Below are positions 21,799-30,816 of a stretch of 43,512 nucleotides of DNA, in pieces; within the stretch, counting starts at the first letter, position 1; each line of letters opens with the position of its first letter. The translations under genes and the position numbers were made by a program. Source of the DNA: Prevotella sp. (lineage in GTDB: Bacteria > Bacteroidota > Bacteroidia > Bacteroidales > Bacteroidaceae); assembly GCA_017428925.1 (NCBI GenBank), contig JAFRPY010000091.1, forward strand, positions 1-43,512, in the 5' to 3' direction. Below the pieces are notes generated by a model. The model had not been told where the DNA came from and ran no database searches. It saw only the letters and a list, made by a program, of their open reading frames with translations.

Positions 21799-22542
21799 AC
21801 TGATCTTCGGATACTTACGGAACCATCCGTCCCAGCGCAGTCGCATCACGCCAAAGAAAGCCTCACCGAAGATGCCTCCGCTCATCTTGCTGGTTCCCTC
21901 GCGCCGGTTGACGAAGATGACGGGAACCTCCTTGATTTTGAAGCCGATTTTATAGGCCGTGTATTTCATCTCAATCTGGAATCCATAACCCTTGAAGCGG
22001 ATTTTGTCAAGTTCGATGGTTTCCAGCACCCTGCGCTTGTAGCACTTGAAACCGGCCGTGGTGTCGTGAATCTTGAAACCCGTCACGAAGCGCACGTATT
22101 TCGACGCGAAGTAACTCATCAGCACCCGTCCCATGGGCCAGTTCACCACGTTCACACCCGAGATGTAGCGCGAGCCGATGGCCAGGTCGAAGCCTTCGTC
22201 GTGACAGGCGGCGTAGAGCCGTGGCAGGTCGTTGGGGTCGTGGCTGAAGTCAGCATCCATTTCGAAGATGTAGTCGTATTGGTGTTCCAGTGCCCATTTG
22301 AAGCCCATGATGTATGCCGTTCCCAGTCCGAGCTTTCCGCTCCGCTCCAGGATGAAGAGCCGGTCGGCAAATTCGCTGCCCATCAGGCCTTTCACGATTT
22401 GAGCCGTCCCGTCGGGCGAGCCGTCATCGATGACCAGAATATGGAAACATTTTTCCAGCCCGAACACCGCCCGGATAATCTTCTCAATGTTCTCCTTCTC
22501 GTTGTAGGTTGGGATGATGACAATGCTGTCGCTTTCGTTCAT
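21796..22542 (-). CDS. Polyprenol-phosphate mannosyltransferase-like glycosyltransferase (GT2)
   Basis: From the ATG at 22542 the protein has 248 residues. GT-A motifs are present: VIIPTYNEKENIEKII, VIDDGSPDGTA, EMDADFSHDP (the DxD metal site) and HDTTAGFKCYKRRVL. The pattern matches dolichol/polyprenol-phosphate mannose synthases, which load a lipid carrier with mannose at the cytoplasmic face for extracytoplasmic transfer. The longer reading starting at 22572 would use a TTG that is part of the -7 promoter element, so it is rejected. It is upstream of plsC in the same direction. Confidence 0.88.
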   Translation of the reverse strand: MNESDSIVIIPTYNEKENIEKIIRAVFGLEKCFHILVIDDGSPDGTAQIVKGLMGSEFADRLFILERSGKLGLGTAYIMGFKWALEHQYDYIFEMDADFSHDPNDLPRLYAACHDEGFDLAIGSRYISGVNVVNWPMGRVLMSYFASKYVRFVTGFKIHDTTAGFKCYKRRVLETIELDKIRFKGYGFQIEMKYTAYKIGFKIKEVPVIFVNRREGTSKMSGGIFGEAFFGVMRLRWDGWFRKYPKIS

Positions 22543-22569
22543 TGGTGGATTGAATTTTTCATTGCAATG

Positions 22570-22577
22570 CAAAGGTA
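22570..22577 (-). promoter_or_regulatory. -7 element for the glycosyltransferase-plsC pair
   Basis: The minus strand reads TACCTTTG, 27 bp before the ATG at 22542. This fixes the start codon choice for the glycosyltransferase. Confidence 0.65.
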
Positions 22578-22737
22578 GGTAATTTTTTTGTCCGCCGCAA
22601 ACTTTTCCACTTCTATTTTAAGTTTAGTTCTATAATTAGACATGATTTTTTCGAATGTTTTTCGCGCTTATTACATAAATTACACCCGTTCTACAGAAAA
22701 ATCCATTTTTCTGCTCTTACTTAATCGTATTTTTTTG

Positions 22738-22745
22738 TATCTTTG
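22738..22745 (+). promoter_or_regulatory. -7 element for mfd
   Basis: TATCTTTG matches the consensus exactly. Transcription would begin near 22750, only about 5 bases before the likely TTG start of mfd. Confidence 0.6.
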
Positions 22746-22754
22746 TGGACTGTT

Positions 22755-25700
22755 TTGAAGATAGAGGAACTGATAGACCTTTATGCCCGTTCGCCTCAGT
22801 CGGCGGCCCTGGCAAAAGCACTCGGGAATGTTTCGGTGAAAAACATTTTCGTGCAGGGACTAACTGGCTCTGCCGCTGCCGTGCTTTTCGCGTCGGTTAC
22901 TCGTCGCACTCCACAAACCATTCTCTTCATTCTTCCTGATGCCGACGAGGCCGGCTATTTCTATCAGGATTTGGTGCAGATGCTGGAGACACACCAGAAG
23001 AAAGAGGGGAGTGATAACTCTCAGCATAATAATTCTCCGAGTGTTTTGTTCTTCCCGTCGAGCTATCGACGGCAGGTGAAATACGGGCAGCGCGACGCAG
23101 CTAACGAGATCCTGCGTACGGAAGTGCTGTCACGGCTTTCCAATTCCCCCTCTACGGGAGGGGGCAAGGGGGAGGCTCTCTATATCGTCACCTACCCGGA
23201 TGCTCTTTCGGAACTGGTGGTTTCCAAACGGAAGTTTGAAGAGCGGTCGATGCAGCTGCACGTCGGTGATGTCTTGGCGGTGACGGCACTTGAGCAACGG
23301 TTGCGCGAGTTCGGCTTTCAGGAAGTGGACTATGTTTACGAACCTGGGCAGTTCGCTCTTAGAGGCAGTATCCTGGATATCTATTCGTTCAGCCACGAAC
23401 TGCCGTTCCGCATCGACTTTTTCGGTGACGAGGTGGATTCCATCCGCACCTTTGAGGTGGAAAGCCAATTGTCGCATGAACGCCGCGACATGATTGAGAT
23501 TGTACCTGAACTAGTTGCCACGAGTTCCGAACTTATCCCTTTCACGAAGTTCCTTCCTGCCGGCACTGTGCTGGCCGCCAAGGACTTCAACTTTGTCACC
23601 GACACCATCTGCCGCATCTATCAGGAGGGCTTCTCTTCCCAGGCATTGACGGAGCGCTTGGAAGGGGTGACCGAGATGGAGAAACAGCAGATTCTTCAAG
23701 AGATGAATGCCGAGCGTAAGTTGATAACAGGCACCCGGTTTGAAGCTGAGACAAGTGCTTTCCGCCATGTATGTTTTGGCGTGAAACCTTCCGAGCGGCC
23801 CGACGCCACGGTTCGGTGCGACATCACTCCCCAGCCGTTGTTCCACAAGAACTTTGAACTGCTGATACCCACTCTTCAGGATTATCTTCAAAAGGGTTAT
23901 CGGCTGTATATTCTGGCCGACAGCCAGAAACAGCAGGAACGTCTGCGCGACATCTTCGACTCGCTTGTGCCCCAGTCGTCTACCGACACCCAACACCCAA
24001 CACCCAACACCCCGATTACCTTCACCCCCGTAGACCATACGTTGCACGAGGGTTTTGCCAACAATGCCCTGAAGTTGTGCTTCTTTACCGACCATCAGAT
24101 TTTCGACCGCTTTCATAAGTACAACCTGCGTTCGGATGCTGCCCGCAACGGTAAGATGGCACTCACGATGAAGGAATTGCAGGAGATGGAGCCAGGTGAT
24201 TATATTGTCCATGTGGACTTGGGAATCGGAAAGTTTGGTGGATTGGTCAGGGTGCCTCTGCCCAACAGTACGCAATATCAGGAGGTAATCCGCATCATCT
24301 ATGCCAATAACGACAAGGTGGACGTGAGTATCCATTCGCTCTACAAGATTTCGAAATACAAGCGGAAGGATAGCGAAGTACAGCCGCGCCTGTCTACGCT
24401 TGGCACCGGTGCATGGGAGCGGCTGAAGGAACGAACGAAGACGCGCATTAAGGACATTGCCCGCGACTTGATAAAACTCTATGCCGCACGCCGCCGCGAG
24501 AAAGGTTTTTCGTTTAGTGCCGATACGTTCATGCAGCACGAATTGGAGGCTTCGTTCCTCTATGAAGACACCCCTGACCAGTTGAAAGCCACCAACGAGG
24601 TGAAGGCCGATATGGAGAGCCACCGCCCGATGGACCGTCTGGTTTGCGGCGATGTGGGATTTGGAAAGACCGAAGTGGCCGTCCGTGCTGCCTTTAAGGC
24701 TGCCTGCGACTCCAAACAGGTGGCTGTGCTGGTGCCTACCACGGTACTGGCCTATCAGCATTCCCAGACCTTCAAGTCGAGGCTTCAGAATCTTCCCGTA
24801 CGCGTTGACTATCTGTCGAGGGCACGTAGTGCGAAGCAGACGAAGGAAGTGCTTGCCGATCTGGAAGCCGGAAAGATTGACATATTGATTGGTACGCATA
24901 AACTGATCGGCAAGGCCGTGAAGTGGAAGGACTTGGGGTTGCTCATCATAGATGAAGAGCAGAAGTTTGGTGTATCAGTCAAAGAGAAATTGCGCAAGAT
25001 GAAGACCAATGTCGATACCCTCACCATGAGTGCGACGCCCATACCCCGCACGTTACAGTTCTCGCTGATGGGTGCACGTGACATGAGCATCATCCAGACT
25101 CCGCCTCCCAACCGTTATCCTATCCAGACGGAAGTACATTCTTTCAACAGTGAAATCATCGCCGAAGCCATCAATTTCGAGATGTCGCGCAACGGACAGG
25201 TGTTCTTCGTCAACGACCGTATCTCCAATCTTCCCGAGCTGGCGCTGCTTATTCAGAAGCACGTTCCCGATGCGCGGGTGGCTATCGGTCACGGCCAGTT
25301 GAAGCCCGAGGAACTGGAGAAGATAGTGATGGGATTCATGAACTACGACTACGATGTGCTGCTATCCACCACTATCGTGGAGAACGGCATCGACGTCTCG
25401 AATGCCAATACCATTATCATCAACGATGCCCATCGATACGGGCTGTCGGACCTTCACCAGATGCGTGGCAGGGTAGGGCGCAGCAACAAGAAGGCTTTCT
25501 GCTATCTATTAGCTCCGCCATTGGCTAATCTTACGGCTGAGGCCCGCCGCAGGCTGGAGGCTCTGGAGACATTCTCCGGACTTGGATGTGGTTTCAACCT
25601 TTCCATGCAGGACCTCGACATTCGCGGGGCGGGCAATCTGCTGGGTGCCGAGCAGAGCGGTTTCATGGAAGACCTGGGCTACGAGACCTACCAGAAGATT

Positions 25701-26261
25701 CTCTCGCAGGCCGTCACCGAACTGAAGAACGATGAGTTCAGCGACATGTACGAGGAGAAGATAAGCGAAGGGCAGCAAGTGTCGGGCAACGATTTCGTAG
25801 ACGACTGTTCGATTGAGAGCGACTTGGAGATGTATCTTCCCGATCAGTATGTTCCATCGTCGAGCGAGCGCATGTTGCTTTATCGTGAGCTGGAGAACAT
25901 CAAGAACGATGATGACCTGGAGAAATACAAGTCGCGGCTTCGGGATCGTTTCGGCGAGATTCCCCATGAAGGACTGGAGTTGCTTCAGGTGGTTCCACTC
26001 CGGCGCCTGGGGCGTGAACTGGGGTGTGAGAAAATCACGCTGAAGCAGGATCAGATGATGATGTATTTCGTGAGCAATCCCTTGAGTGCTTTTTACAGGA
26101 GTAAGGCTTTTGGCGATGTGCTAGACTATGTGGCTGAAAATCCCAGGGCTTGCAGCCTTCGCGAAATCAAGGGCAAACGGAGTATGGTGGTCAAAGGCAT
26201 CAGTTCGGTGGAATCGGCCGTGAATATAATGAGGAGCATCGCCAAATCGGTCGAAGGATAA
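22755..26261 (+). CDS. mfd: Transcription-repair coupling factor
   Basis: Mfd removes RNA polymerase stalled at DNA lesions and recruits UvrABC. From TTG at 22755 it has 1168 residues, the usual size. In order: a UvrB-like N-terminal region (about 1-350), an RNA-polymerase-interacting region (about 480-560, with GDYIVHVDLGIGKFGGLVR), and the RecG-like helicase with Walker A DVGFGKTE (about 633), DEEQ (about 733), TMSATPIPRT and QMRGRVGRSNKKAFCY. A C-terminal TRCF domain completes it. The TTG at 22755 (read as MKIEEL) is chosen because the TTG at 22743 lies inside the promoter. Two in-frame repeat insertions occur near residues 131-140 and 411-420. Confidence 0.95.
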   Translation: MKIEELIDLYARSPQSAALAKALGNVSVKNIFVQGLTGSAAAVLFASVTRRTPQTILFILPDADEAGYFYQDLVQMLETHQKKEGSDNSQHNNSPSVLFFPSSYRRQVKYGQRDAANEILRTEVLSRLSNSPSTGGGKGEALYIVTYPDALSELVVSKRKFEERSMQLHVGDVLAVTALEQRLREFGFQEVDYVYEPGQFALRGSILDIYSFSHELPFRIDFFGDEVDSIRTFEVESQLSHERRDMIEIVPELVATSSELIPFTKFLPAGTVLAAKDFNFVTDTICRIYQEGFSSQALTERLEGVTEMEKQQILQEMNAERKLITGTRFEAETSAFRHVCFGVKPSERPDATVRCDITPQPLFHKNFELLIPTLQDYLQKGYRLYILADSQKQQERLRDIFDSLVPQSSTDTQHPTPNTPITFTPVDHTLHEGFANNALKLCFFTDHQIFDRFHKYNLRSDAARNGKMALTMKELQEMEPGDYIVHVDLGIGKFGGLVRVPLPNSTQYQEVIRIIYANNDKVDVSIHSLYKISKYKRKDSEVQPRLSTLGTGAWERLKERTKTRIKDIARDLIKLYAARRREKGFSFSADTFMQHELEASFLYEDTPDQLKATNEVKADMESHRPMDRLVCGDVGFGKTEVAVRAAFKAACDSKQVAVLVPTTVLAYQHSQTFKSRLQNLPVRVDYLSRARSAKQTKEVLADLEAGKIDILIGTHKLIGKAVKWKDLGLLIIDEEQKFGVSVKEKLRKMKTNVDTLTMSATPIPRTLQFSLMGARDMSIIQTPPPNRYPIQTEVHSFNSEIIAEAINFEMSRNGQVFFVNDRISNLPELALLIQKHVPDARVAIGHGQLKPEELEKIVMGFMNYDYDVLLSTTIVENGIDVSNANTIIINDAHRYGLSDLHQMRGRVGRSNKKAFCYLLAPPLANLTAEARRRLEALETFSGLGCGFNLSMQDLDIRGAGNLLGAEQSGFMEDLGYETYQKILSQAVTELKNDEFSDMYEEKISEGQQVSGNDFVDDCSIESDLEMYLPDQYVPSSSERMLLYRELENIKNDDDLEKYKSRLRDRFGEIPHEGLELLQVVPLRRLGRELGCEKITLKQDQMMMYFVSNPLSAFYRSKAFGDVLDYVAENPRACSLREIKGKRSMVVKGISSVESAVNIMRSIAKSVEG
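23144..23174. repeat. REP-like GC-rich palindrome inside mfd
   Basis: TTCCCCCTCTACGGGAGGGG, then CAAGGGGGAGG. This is the same design as the intergenic copies at 20916 and 42687. It is read in frame as SPSTGGGKGE, a probable surface loop in the UvrB-like part of Mfd. Confidence 0.65.
23985..24012. repeat. CACCCAA tandem repeat inside mfd
   Basis: Three to four direct copies of a 7-base unit (ACACCCA) are read in frame as DTQHPTPNTP. They lie in a linker region of Mfd before the helicase half. Confidence 0.7.
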
Positions 26262-26645
26262 AAATGAACAAAGCGGATCGCTCCACAGCGCTCCGCTTGT
26301 TACTTAAACTTTAACCAAATTACTCGATACAACGAGTCTTTTATGTGTACTTGTGGAATAGCTTGTTTTTTGAGATTCCAACCACGTTTTATTGATAGTG
26401 TGTTTTTGTATGATGCAAAGATAATATTTTTGATTTATTTATACAAATGAGATGCTTTTTCACACTCAAAACTGTGTGCGATTACAGTGTTTATCGGCTT
26501 TTTCATCATTCGCAACAAAATACAAAAAACGGTCATTGTGTTCGGAAACAATTCCAAAATTCGACTTCTTTCCCATAAAATATAAATTAATGTTAAAACT
26601 CGTTATTATAGGCTTTTTCAGCCATTATTATTGGCTTGAATTAAT
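26262..26645. other. Intergenic region after mfd
   Basis: An imperfect hairpin at 26267-26301 (AACAAAGCGGA against TCCGCTTGTT) follows the mfd stop by 5 bp and may end its transcript, although no T run follows. The rest is very AT-rich. A 70-codon frame at 26452-26664 shows no protein-like features and I do not call it a gene. Confidence 0.5.
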
Positions 26646-26678
26646 AAAAAGCGCAAGATTGTGAGTCTTGCGCTTTTT
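26646..26678 (-). terminator. Intrinsic terminator of trpB (works on either strand)
   Basis: AAAAAGCGCAAGA (26646-26658) and TCTTGCGCTTTTT (26666-26678) form a perfect 13-bp stem with a 7-base loop. On the minus strand it follows trpB by 60 bp and ends in TTTTTATTAATT. Confidence 0.88.
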
Positions 26679-26737
26679 CTATGTTTGCTCCGTTTTTGTT
26701 CGTTCGGAGTGGTAGGCTTGTCGTAAGGATTATTCCA

Positions 26738-28096
26738 TTAAATCTTTGGAACTGACTCCAGGAAGCCTTCAATTTCCTCGTCGGTGACGGTGTAGTTACG
26801 CAGGTCGCCGTTGATGTACTGGTCGTAGCTCGGCATGTCGATAAGTCCGTGGCCCGAGAGATTGAAGAGTATAACCTTCTCCTCGCCGCTCTCCTTGCAT
26901 TTTTTTGCCTCGCGGATAGTGGCTGCAATGGCGTGGCAGCTCTCAGGTGCCGGTATGATACCTTCTGTACGGGCAAAGAGAATACCGGCATCGAAGGTCT
27001 CAAGCTGTGGGATATCCACGGCCGACATCATCTTGTCTTTCAACAGTTGGCTCACGATGGTTCCTGCACCATGATAGCGCAGTCCGCCGGCATGGATGTT
27101 AGCGGGCTTGAATTTGTGTCCCAGTGTGTACATCGGCAGCAGTGGAGTGTAGCCTGATGAGTCGCCGAAGTCGTATTCGAATTTTCCGCGTGTAAGTTTC
27201 GGACAACTGTTAGGCTCGGCAGCGATAAACTGAGTCTTGTAGCCGTCGAGGATGTTGTGACGCATGAAGGGGAACGATATGCCGCCAAAGTTACTTCCAC
27301 CGCCAAAGCAGCCGATGATAATGTCGGGATATTCGCCGGTCATGGCCATCTGCTTCTCAGCTTCCAGACCGATAATCGACTGGTGGAGCGTAACGTGGCT
27401 GAGCACCGAACCTAAGGTGTATTTACAGTTTGGCGTCGACATGGCCAGCTCGATGGCTTCCGAGATGGCTGTGCCTAACGAACCGGGATGCGTCGGGTCG
27501 ACGGTGAGTATATCTTTACCAGCACGGGTAGACATCGAAGGTGAACCTTCTACGGATGCGCCGAAAGTGCGCATGATGCTGCTGCGGTAAGGTTTCTGCT
27601 GCATGGTGAGCTTCACCTGATAGACAGCTGCCTCAATACCGAATATCTTGGCGGCATAAGCCAGGGCAGCACCCCATTGTCCGGCACCAGTCTCGGTGGT
27701 AACATTGGTCACTCCCTGTTTCTTGCAGTAGTAGCACTGCGGGATGGCAGAGTTCACCTTGTGGGAGCCCAGCGGATTGGTACTTTCGTTCTTGAAGTAG
27801 ATGTGGGCTGGTGTGTCGATGGCTTTTTCCAGTTCGTAAGCGCGTACAAGCGGTGTACTGCGGTAGAAGCGGTATTTCTCCTGCACTTCCTCGGGAATAT
27901 CAATCCAGGCATGTTCCTGGTCGAGTTCCTGACGACAGCACTCTTCGGCAAAGATGGGGAAGAGATCCTCGGCCTTGAGCGGCTCGTGGGTTGCAGGATT
28001 CAGCGGCGGTAATGGCTTGTTCACCATGTCGGCCTGGATGTTGTACCACTGCGTAGGCAGTTCACTTTCTTGGAGAATGAATTTCTTTTGTTTCAT
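26738..28096 (-). CDS. trpB: Tryptophan synthase beta chain, TrpB2 type
   Basis: The 452-residue protein is a PLP enzyme that makes tryptophan from indole and serine. The catalytic lysine is in NPLGSHKVNSA (K about 113) and the phosphate-binding loop is GCFGGGSNFGG. Other family segments are TETGAGQWGAALAYAA, HAGGLRYHG and LFNLSGHGLIDMPSY. The long N-terminus (WYNIQADM, LPPLNPATHEP) and total length mark the TrpB2 class, which works without a tight TrpA partner and may salvage indole. No trp genes adjoin it. It has its own promoter and terminator. Confidence 0.93.
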   Translation of the reverse strand: MKQKKFILQESELPTQWYNIQADMVNKPLPPLNPATHEPLKAEDLFPIFAEECCRQELDQEHAWIDIPEEVQEKYRFYRSTPLVRAYELEKAIDTPAHIYFKNESTNPLGSHKVNSAIPQCYYCKKQGVTNVTTETGAGQWGAALAYAAKIFGIEAAVYQVKLTMQQKPYRSSIMRTFGASVEGSPSMSTRAGKDILTVDPTHPGSLGTAISEAIELAMSTPNCKYTLGSVLSHVTLHQSIIGLEAEKQMAMTGEYPDIIIGCFGGGSNFGGISFPFMRHNILDGYKTQFIAAEPNSCPKLTRGKFEYDFGDSSGYTPLLPMYTLGHKFKPANIHAGGLRYHGAGTIVSQLLKDKMMSAVDIPQLETFDAGILFARTEGIIPAPESCHAIAATIREAKKCKESGEEKVILFNLSGHGLIDMPSYDQYINGDLRNYTVTDEEIEGFLESVPKI

Positions 28097-28131
28097 GATT
28101 TTGTTGGATTGTGTTATAGGAATCTCCGTTG

Positions 28132-28139
28132 CAAATGTA
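28132..28139 (-). promoter_or_regulatory. -7 element for trpB
   Basis: The minus strand reads TACATTTG, 35 bp before the trpB start. It is divergent from the symporter promoter at 28172. Confidence 0.55.
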
Positions 28140-28171
28140 GCAAAATAATTTTATATATCAGCATTTTTTTG

Positions 28172-28179
28172 TAATTTTG
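28172..28179 (+). promoter_or_regulatory. -7 element for the sodium:solute symporter
   Basis: TAATTTTG matches the consensus and ends only 8 bp before the symporter ATG, which implies a leader of a few bases. Confidence 0.5.
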
Positions 28180-28187
28180 TCGCCAAT

Positions 28188-29618
28188 ATGTTGATATTTC
28201 TTACTATTATTGCATATTTTCTCTGTTTATTTGCTTTTAGCAGATGGACTTCAAGGCATGCCAACAACGATACTTTCTATCGCGGCAACCGGCAGTCGCC
28301 CTGGTACATGGTGGCGTTCGGCATGGTGGGAGCCTCTATTTCGGGCATCACGTTCGTCTCGGTGCCCGGGATGGTGCTCAAAATGGATATGACCTATTTG
28401 CAGACCTGCCTCGGATTCATCTTCGGCTATTATCTGGTGGCCTTCTTGTTGCTGCCCGTCTATTATCGCCTGAACCTTACCACCATCTATAGTGTGCTCG
28501 ACCGCCGCTTGGGTCGCCATAGCTATCATATCGGAGCCTGGTTCTTTCTGTTATCGAAGATGACGGGTGCCGCCGTGCGATTCTATGTGGTCTGCATCAT
28601 CCTCCAGCGGTTTGTGTTCCAGCCCCATGGTGTTCCTTTTGCCGTAACCGTGGTGGGCATGGTGCTGCTGATATGGCTTTATACGCGCAGGGGAGGCATC
28701 AAGACGCTGGTTTGGACCGACACTTTCCAAACCGTTTGTATGTTCACCGCCCTGATCCTCATCATTTATAATGTGATGGGCGATCTCAACATGTCGGTGG
28801 GCGATGCGGCCAGGGCCATTGCTGCCGACAGCCATAGCCGGGTGTTTGTCTTCGACGACTGGGTGTCGCGCCAGAATTTCTGGAAGCAGTTTCTCAGCGG
28901 TATCTTTATCGTTATTGTCATGACGGGACTCGACCAGGACATGATGCAGAAAAACCTGACCTGCAAAACGCTACGCGAAGCCCAGAAAGATATGTGCACC
29001 TACGGTTTTGCCTTCGTGCCTGCCAACTTGTTGTTCATGGCGCTGGGCGTGCTGCTTGTTATTTTGTTCCGCCAGCAGGGGCTGGAACTTCCAGCCAAGG
29101 GCGACGACCTGCTGCCGATGTATGTCGAAGGGGCAGGCGGTGCATTGACCGTTCTGTTCACCATAGGCATCGTGGCGGCTTCGTTTTCGAGTGCCGATAG
29201 TGCCCTGACGGCTATGACCACCAGCTTTTGTGTCGACATTAAGGGCAGGGCCAACGACGAACGGTTGCGCAAGCGCGTGCATATCGGCATGGCCGTTGTC
29301 TTTGCCATATTGATTTTGATGGTGAAGGCTGTAGATTCCCCCAGCGTCATTGATGCCATCTACATTCTCTGCTCCTACACCTATGGTCCGCTTCTTGGAC
29401 TCTTTGCATACGCCTTGCTGACTCGCCGTGGTGTCAACGGGCGCCTTGTTCCATATATTGCCGTGGCCTCTCCGATTGTATGCTTTCTATTAGACCAAAT
29501 AGTGTCGCATGCCACCGGCTACAGTTTCGGCTACGAGCTGCTGATGCTCAACGGCCTGCTCACCTTCGTCGGTCTTTGGCTAAGTGGCAGTAATTTTTCC
29601 ATAGAAATGAAAAAGTGA
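28188..29618 (+). CDS. Sodium:solute symporter family transporter
   Basis: The 476-residue inner-membrane protein has about 13 hydrophobic helices. It shows sodium/solute symporter (SSS) features: FYRGNRQSPWYMVAFGMVGASISGI-like N-terminal helices, SVLDRRLGRHSYHIGAWFFL and FSSADSALTAMTTSFCVD, the last close to the family's sodium-binding helix. The substrate cannot be told; the family carries sugars, proline, sialic acid, iodide and others. It is monocistronic, with trpB divergent upstream and a convergent DUF4421 gene ending 9 bp after it. Confidence 0.88.
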   Translation: MLIFLTIIAYFLCLFAFSRWTSRHANNDTFYRGNRQSPWYMVAFGMVGASISGITFVSVPGMVLKMDMTYLQTCLGFIFGYYLVAFLLLPVYYRLNLTTIYSVLDRRLGRHSYHIGAWFFLLSKMTGAAVRFYVVCIILQRFVFQPHGVPFAVTVVGMVLLIWLYTRRGGIKTLVWTDTFQTVCMFTALILIIYNVMGDLNMSVGDAARAIAADSHSRVFVFDDWVSRQNFWKQFLSGIFIVIVMTGLDQDMMQKNLTCKTLREAQKDMCTYGFAFVPANLLFMALGVLLVILFRQQGLELPAKGDDLLPMYVEGAGGALTVLFTIGIVAASFSSADSALTAMTTSFCVDIKGRANDERLRKRVHIGMAVVFAILILMVKAVDSPSVIDAIYILCSYTYGPLLGLFAYALLTRRGVNGRLVPYIAVASPIVCFLLDQIVSHATGYSFGYELLMLNGLLTFVGLWLSGSNFSIEMKK

Positions 29619-29627
29619 TTTTTTCCA

Positions 29628-30752
29628 TCATTTATTCCGTTTTCCGAAATAGAAGCCGGCGAAGAGATTTACCGAACCGTATGTGTTGCGCAGGTGGTAG
29701 TCGTGGGCGTTGTAGTGGTTGTCATAAAATGCAGCGGTGGCACCGGCATACCAGTGCGAGTTGTTGTAGGTGATGCCCAAATGTGCTTTGAAATCGAGGT
29801 TAATGCCCGTGTGGTGATATTCTTCTACGGTTAGATATTCGTTACTGCCATGATTCCCGGTGATTACGTTGTTGGTGACGTCACTTAATTTCTCGAAATG
29901 TGCTTCGCAGGTCTTCAGTCCCGGACTTGCGAAGGCAGCGGCACCCATCACCCAGTTGTGTGCAAACACCCAGTTATAGCCATAGCCGCCGGTGAGCGAA
30001 ATGGTGTTGAAACGGGCATTTCTTGTCACCAACATGTCGCCTTCCAGTTCTGTCGATGAGTCTGGATTATCCATATCATTCTGTACCAGTTCGTCAAAGG
30101 TTCCGTCGTGGAAGGTTTTCTTCATCATGTCGACGACCAACTCTGAAATGTTCAGGTCGAATTTTGTCCGCATAAATCCCGCCCCCAGAATCAGCGAGCC
30201 GGCATTGCGCAGCTGGTTGGTGGACTGTCCGAAGGCAGCAGCTGCAGAATAGCGTTTGTGGTTGAGTATATAACTGAACGTGACGCCCGCGTTTCGCGTT
30301 TTTATAGCGGTGCATTCCATGCCTTCGATGATTTTCAGGTCATCATCGGTTATTTTCCGCAGTTTAAAGTCGTTGCCCGCTTTTCTGTAGAAAACGTCGA
30401 TAATGAAGGGGTTGGTGAAGATTGAAAAAACAAAGTTCGTGCGGTCTTTCGACTTGAAGAAAGACTTCAAATCGACGGAATAGCCGCCGAAAAAGTATTT
30501 GTAGCCACCAAAGGGTCCCAGCTCGACTGACAAATCGGGCGCGAAGACCATCTTGTCTTTTCCATCGTCCAGACAAATACGGTCGAACACGTATGAATTC
30601 TGAAGCATCAGCGTGCCCGGATAGTGTTGTGGTTCGATGTAGGCGGAATCGATATCATCCAACTGGTCGATGAAGCGCACCAACCAATTGTCGGCAAACA
30701 TGTTGGTTGCCGAGAGGAAAAGGAGCAGAATCAGCGGAATTCTTTTCAGCAT
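29628..30752 (-). CDS. DUF4421-family outer-membrane-type protein
   Basis: From the ATG at 30752 the protein has 374 residues with a signal peptide (MLKRIPLILLLFLSATNMFA). The mature part alternates aromatic and polar residues, as in outer-membrane beta-barrels, and ends in FAGFYFGKRNK. Segments such as YIEPQHYPGTLMLQNSY, GPFGGYKYFFGGYSVDL and KTRNAGVTFSYILNHKRYS match my memory of DUF4421. An ATG at 30788 would add 12 residues (MRMLWIFKKSRI) ahead of the signal peptide. It follows a -7 element by only 8 bp and cannot be excluded. Function unknown. Confidence 0.75.
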   Translation of the reverse strand: MLKRIPLILLLFLSATNMFADNWLVRFIDQLDDIDSAYIEPQHYPGTLMLQNSYVFDRICLDDGKDKMVFAPDLSVELGPFGGYKYFFGGYSVDLKSFFKSKDRTNFVFSIFTNPFIIDVFYRKAGNDFKLRKITDDDLKIIEGMECTAIKTRNAGVTFSYILNHKRYSAAAAFGQSTNQLRNAGSLILGAGFMRTKFDLNISELVVDMMKKTFHDGTFDELVQNDMDNPDSSTELEGDMLVTRNARFNTISLTGGYGYNWVFAHNWVMGAAAFASPGLKTCEAHFEKLSDVTNNVITGNHGSNEYLTVEEYHHTGINLDFKAHLGITYNNSHWYAGATAAFYDNHYNAHDYHLRNTYGSVNLFAGFYFGKRNK

Positions 30753-30796
30753 TATTCGTGACTTTTTAAATATCCATAACATTCTCATTTTTAACG

Positions 30797-30804
30797 CAAA
30801 AGTA
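30797..30804 (-). promoter_or_regulatory. -7 element for the DUF4421 gene
   Basis: The minus strand reads TACTTTTG. The leader would be about 40 nt with the 30752 start and a few nt with the 30788 start. Confidence 0.5.
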
Positions 30805-30816
30805 TGTTTTTTATAG

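Noticed and set aside
22743-22754. Mfd starting at the first TTG
   Set aside because: That TTG is the end of the TATCTTTG promoter element, so it would lie upstream of the transcription start.
23511-24899. A 462-codon open frame on the minus strand inside mfd
   Set aside because: It is antisense to conserved Mfd helicase motifs and has no protein-like features of its own.
26452-26664. A 70-codon plus-strand frame between mfd and trpB
   Set aside because: It is very AT-rich, without promoter, homology or conserved pattern. Its end runs into the trpB terminator hairpin.
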